The notes under the pieces are model-generated. The model ran no database searches, was not told where the DNA came from, and was given only the letters and a program-made list of their open reading frames with translations. From Nostoc sp. ATCC 43529 (GTDB lineage Bacteria > Cyanobacteriota > Cyanobacteriia > Cyanobacteriales > Nostocaceae): a stretch of 64,000 nt of DNA. Below are positions 61,893 to 64,000 of the stretch, one piece after another. Positions within the stretch are counted from its first letter, which is position 1; each line of letters starts with the position of its first letter. The stretch is from the NCBI GenBank assembly GCA_003326205.1, contig LWTK01000046.1, positions 186,001 to 250,000 on the forward strand, in the 5' to 3' direction. A program made the translations under genes and the position numbers.

Positions 61893-62024
61893 TTATTTGT
61901 AAAGTTCTGTGGCTAAACGCCAAGCTAGAACTCCTGGAATTAGTGCCACAACTAGAGCGATGTACACTTGGGTATCTGAGATAGAAGACACTTGAGCGAG
62001 GTACAGAGTATCTAAGATAGGCAT
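61893..62024 (-). CDS. psaM: Photosystem I subunit XII, PsaM
   Basis: 43 residues. From residue 15 it reads ISDTQVYIALVVALIPGVLA then WRLATELYK, which matches PsaM nearly residue for residue (typical PsaM is about 30 residues: M...ISDTQV...ELYK). It is a single-helix thylakoid subunit of photosystem I, near the trimer interface. The first 14 residues (MPILDTLYLAQVSS) are an extension or alternative start relative to the short form; no internal Met exists to replace it. Its presence marks the organism as a cyanobacterium. Confidence 0.92.
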   Translation of the reverse strand: MPILDTLYLAQVSSISDTQVYIALVVALIPGVLAWRLATELYK

Positions 62025-62181
62025 GGCTGAAATTCTCCTAACCTGAATAGATTTTGAACTGTTCGTTTACTACTTTTCCTTGTTTTGCCAGGTTCGTGGA
62101 AGATCTTGTTACAAGATGCAACAAAAGCAGTTATGAGTCAGTATTCATTAGTTATTATCCTTTAAAAAAATTTATAAATCT

Positions 62182-63492
62182 ATGGATTTGTATTTGGGTA
62201 TCGACTTCGGGACATCTGGCGCACGTGGTGTGGTTATTGATGAGAGAGCTAGCATCCAGGCTGAGGTACGATATCCATTTGAAGATTCACCAGTGGCTGT
62301 GATGCCGAATTATTGGCAGCAAGCCTTGTTTGCGCTGGTGGAACAGATACCTCAGGGATTGCGGCGAGAAATTAAAGCGATCGCAATTAATGGTACTTCT
62401 TCCACTGTCTTGCTGGTGGATGCTGTTGGCAAACCAATAGATGCACCGCTATTCTACAACGACCCACGGGGATCGTCTGTGCTAAATGATTTGAGGAGCG
62501 TAGCACCTCCCAATCATACCGTGTTAAGCGCCACCTCTAGCCTGAGCAAACTGATTTGGATGAAGCAGTTACCTTCTTTTAATCAAGCTAGATATTTCCT
62601 ACATCAAGCAGATTGGCTGGGGTTTTTGCTGCATGGGTATTTAGGCATTAGCGACTACCATAACGCCCTAAAACTGGGTTATGACGTGGAACAGTTGAAA
62701 TACCCAGAATGGATGGAAAAGTTGCAAATACCGATTCAACTACCCAGAGTTTTGCCACCTGGTACTCCCGTGGCAGAATTACGTTCTGAAATTGCAGATA
62801 ACTTTGGTTTTCGGCGTGATTGTTTGGTATGTACTGGTACAACCGACAGCATTGCCGCTTTTCTTGCCAGTGGGGCAAAATTGCCTGGTGAAGCCGTGAC
62901 TTCCTTGGGTTCGACGCTGGTACTAAAGCTTTTAAGTCGCACCCGTGTAGAGGATGCGCGGTACGGAATTTATAGCCATCGTTTGGGTAAATTGTGGTTG
63001 ACTGGAGGTGCTTCTAACACTGGGGGTGCAGTGCTACAGAAATTTTTCACCAACGCTGAGTTAGTAAGCCTTAGCCGTGAGATTGATGCATCAAAAGTCA
63101 GCGAACTAGATTATTATCCATTGTTGAAAGCAGGCGATCGCTTTCCCATAAACGATCCCAATTTACCTCCAAGATTGGAACCACGCCCAGAAAACCCAGT
63201 GGAATTTCTACATGGATTATTAGAAAGTATTGCTCGTATAGAAACAAAAGGGTATGAATTACTACAAAAAATGGGTGCAGACAAGTTGACTCGCGTTTAT
63301 ACTGCTGGCGGCGGCGCAGCAAATGACACTTGGACTGCTATCCGTGGGCAGTATTTAAAAGTGCCTGTCATCGCCTCAAAATATACAGAAGCTGCTTACG
63401 GCACAGCATTGTTAGCAATGGGAAAGGTGTCTAGGGACACGGGGATGAGGGAGTGTGACGAGTGTGGCGAATGTGAGGAGTGTGGAGGATGA
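62182..63492 (+). CDS. FGGY-family sugar kinase (D-ribulose/D-xylulose kinase-like)
   Basis: 436 residues of the FGGY fold. N-terminal phosphate-binding LGIDFGTSGARGVVIDE, with AIAINGTSSTVLLVD; the catalytic Asp lies in LVCTGTTDSIAAFLASGA, and adenosine-binding AGGGAANDTWTAIRG is near the end. It is related to the cyanobacterial SePSK and plant XK-1 group, described as D-ribulose kinases. The last 20 residues (SRDTGMRECDECGECEECGG) come from a repeat tract that extends the frame. Start at the ATG at 62182. It is divergent from psaM. Confidence 0.92.
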   Translation: MDLYLGIDFGTSGARGVVIDERASIQAEVRYPFEDSPVAVMPNYWQQALFALVEQIPQGLRREIKAIAINGTSSTVLLVDAVGKPIDAPLFYNDPRGSSVLNDLRSVAPPNHTVLSATSSLSKLIWMKQLPSFNQARYFLHQADWLGFLLHGYLGISDYHNALKLGYDVEQLKYPEWMEKLQIPIQLPRVLPPGTPVAELRSEIADNFGFRRDCLVCTGTTDSIAAFLASGAKLPGEAVTSLGSTLVLKLLSRTRVEDARYGIYSHRLGKLWLTGGASNTGGAVLQKFFTNAELVSLSREIDASKVSELDYYPLLKAGDRFPINDPNLPPRLEPRPENPVEFLHGLLESIARIETKGYELLQKMGADKLTRVYTAGGGAANDTWTAIRGQYLKVPVIASKYTEAAYGTALLAMGKVSRDTGMRECDECGECEECGG

Positions 63493-64000
63493 GGAGACAA
63501 ATCAATTCAAAATTCAAAATTCAAAATTCAAAATTAAAGAACTTCTACCTTCTTTCTCCTGCTTCCAATGCCCCATGTCCTATACCCCGCGACAGATATC
63601 TTTTAAATCAGTATCTATCCGGGTGACAATCAACATATCTCGGCCGATACTGGGATTATTAGATACCGGACTATAGGATTCCAGGTTTCATGATCTGGGC
63701 AGCTATTCGGGGATGGGTACTTTGCGACAAGCGAATGTCATCTATCCCCTTTACTAATGATTAGTGTGAGTTCTAAGTAGAATATCGTCGCCAAAGTAGC
63801 AGTTGTATGGGCGAGTGTGATAAAGTTTGCTGTGGATATTAAGCTTGTGGTAGTTGTTGGCGATCATTATGATGGGGACTAATGCTGTTGAGCTGAGTTG
63901 CGCGATCGCATATTCTAAATCATCATCCACTCTCCATTCACCTTTGCTGACACTCCTTCAGTTTCTCCCTCGCTTCTGGATGGGAAGTTGTGTAATCTTT
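63493..64000. other. Gene-poor right end of the window
   Basis: 63501-63535 has tandem TTCAAAA units; CCCCATGTCCTATACCCC tracts follow. No gene start or recognisable partial gene was seen up to 64000. A plus-strand frame through 63455-63676 is repeat read-through. Confidence 0.5.

Noticed and set aside
63455-63676. 73-codon frame at the right end
   Set aside because: It overlaps the FGGY kinase gene's repeat-derived tail and reads through low-complexity repeats.
1-64000. tRNA, rRNA and CRISPR arrays
   Set aside because: No cloverleaf-like sequences or long regularly spaced direct repeats with unique spacers were found by reading; short RNAs without sequence hallmarks could still be present.

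Overview
The window reads as chromosome from a filamentous, probably heterocyst-forming cyanobacterium of the Nostoc/Anabaena group. The pointers are abundant GCGATCGC (HIP1) octamers, a psaM gene for a photosystem I subunit, a PxcA/CemA proton-extrusion gene, DUF4278 and Uma2 genes, long heptamer arrays of the TTAGGAG/CTCCTAA type, and many short palindromic dispersed repeats. No rRNA, tRNA, prophage or complete insertion sequence was recognised.

Layout. 1-7.7 kb: the 3' part of a class III nucleotide cyclase, an LCAT-like alpha/beta hydrolase with a strong terminator, then an FdhF/YdeP-type molybdenum oxidoreductase and its sulfur-carrier partner FdhD, with a broken Uma2 gene between them. 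8-12 kb (minus): a polytopic GT-C-like protein, a GT2 polyprenyl-phosphate glycosyltransferase and a TVP38/TMEM64 protein. 12-14 kb: a VOC protein, the ribosome-assembly GTPase YlqF/RbgA and an unknown protein. 14-19.3 kb: accessory, decayed DNA with a 199-bp MITE carrying a TTTAG target duplication, an FHA-GAF-cyclase, a gutted HATPase-type gene and a Uma2 gene interrupted in frame by a short repeat. 19.6-23 kb: succinic semialdehyde dehydrogenase and a 2-oxoglutarate decarboxylase-like enzyme, the cyanobacterial bypass that closes the TCA cycle. 23-27.4 kb (minus): FecCD permease, NrdG-like radical SAM protein, a 55-residue ORF and a GT2-TPR protein.

27.7-32.5 kb: a Ser/Thr kinase with a PsbP-like tail, PxcA, a small membrane protein and a PPK2-family polyphosphate kinase. 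32.7-39.7 kb: PhoX-like phosphatase, MiaE, a VOC protein, then a PhnD-like binding lipoprotein, a heme-binding DUF3365-HAMP receptor and a second Ser/Thr kinase. 40-43.7 kb: a conserved small protein with MltA, a DUF5895-like protein and a type II haloacid dehalogenase. 44-47 kb: a two-gene cassette of a ThDP enzyme and a KAS III-like enzyme whose catalytic His is replaced by Asn; it is the best candidate here for an undescribed pathway. 47-52 kb: a 1180-residue HTH-NB-ARC-WD40 STAND protein beside two paralogous ribbon-helix-helix genes and a possible degenerate CRISPR-like repeat pair. 52.8-64 kb: a fatty-acid hydroxylase-like protein, a BioD/DRTGG protein, DUF4188 and PadR genes divergent around twin palindromic operators, a DprA-like protein, MAPEG, YajQ, a GST pair, a TPR protein, a membrane coiled-coil protein, psaM and an FGGY kinase.

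Genes appear to act together in five places: fdhF-fdhD (cofactor sulfuration), ssadh-ogdA (TCA bypass), the ThDP-KAS III pair (probably specialised metabolism), PadR with its DUF4188 neighbour (autoregulated pair), and possibly the binding protein-receptor-kinase cluster (sensing). The rest looks like single genes separated by repeat-rich intergenic DNA. All functional calls come from reading motifs by eye; no database search was run.
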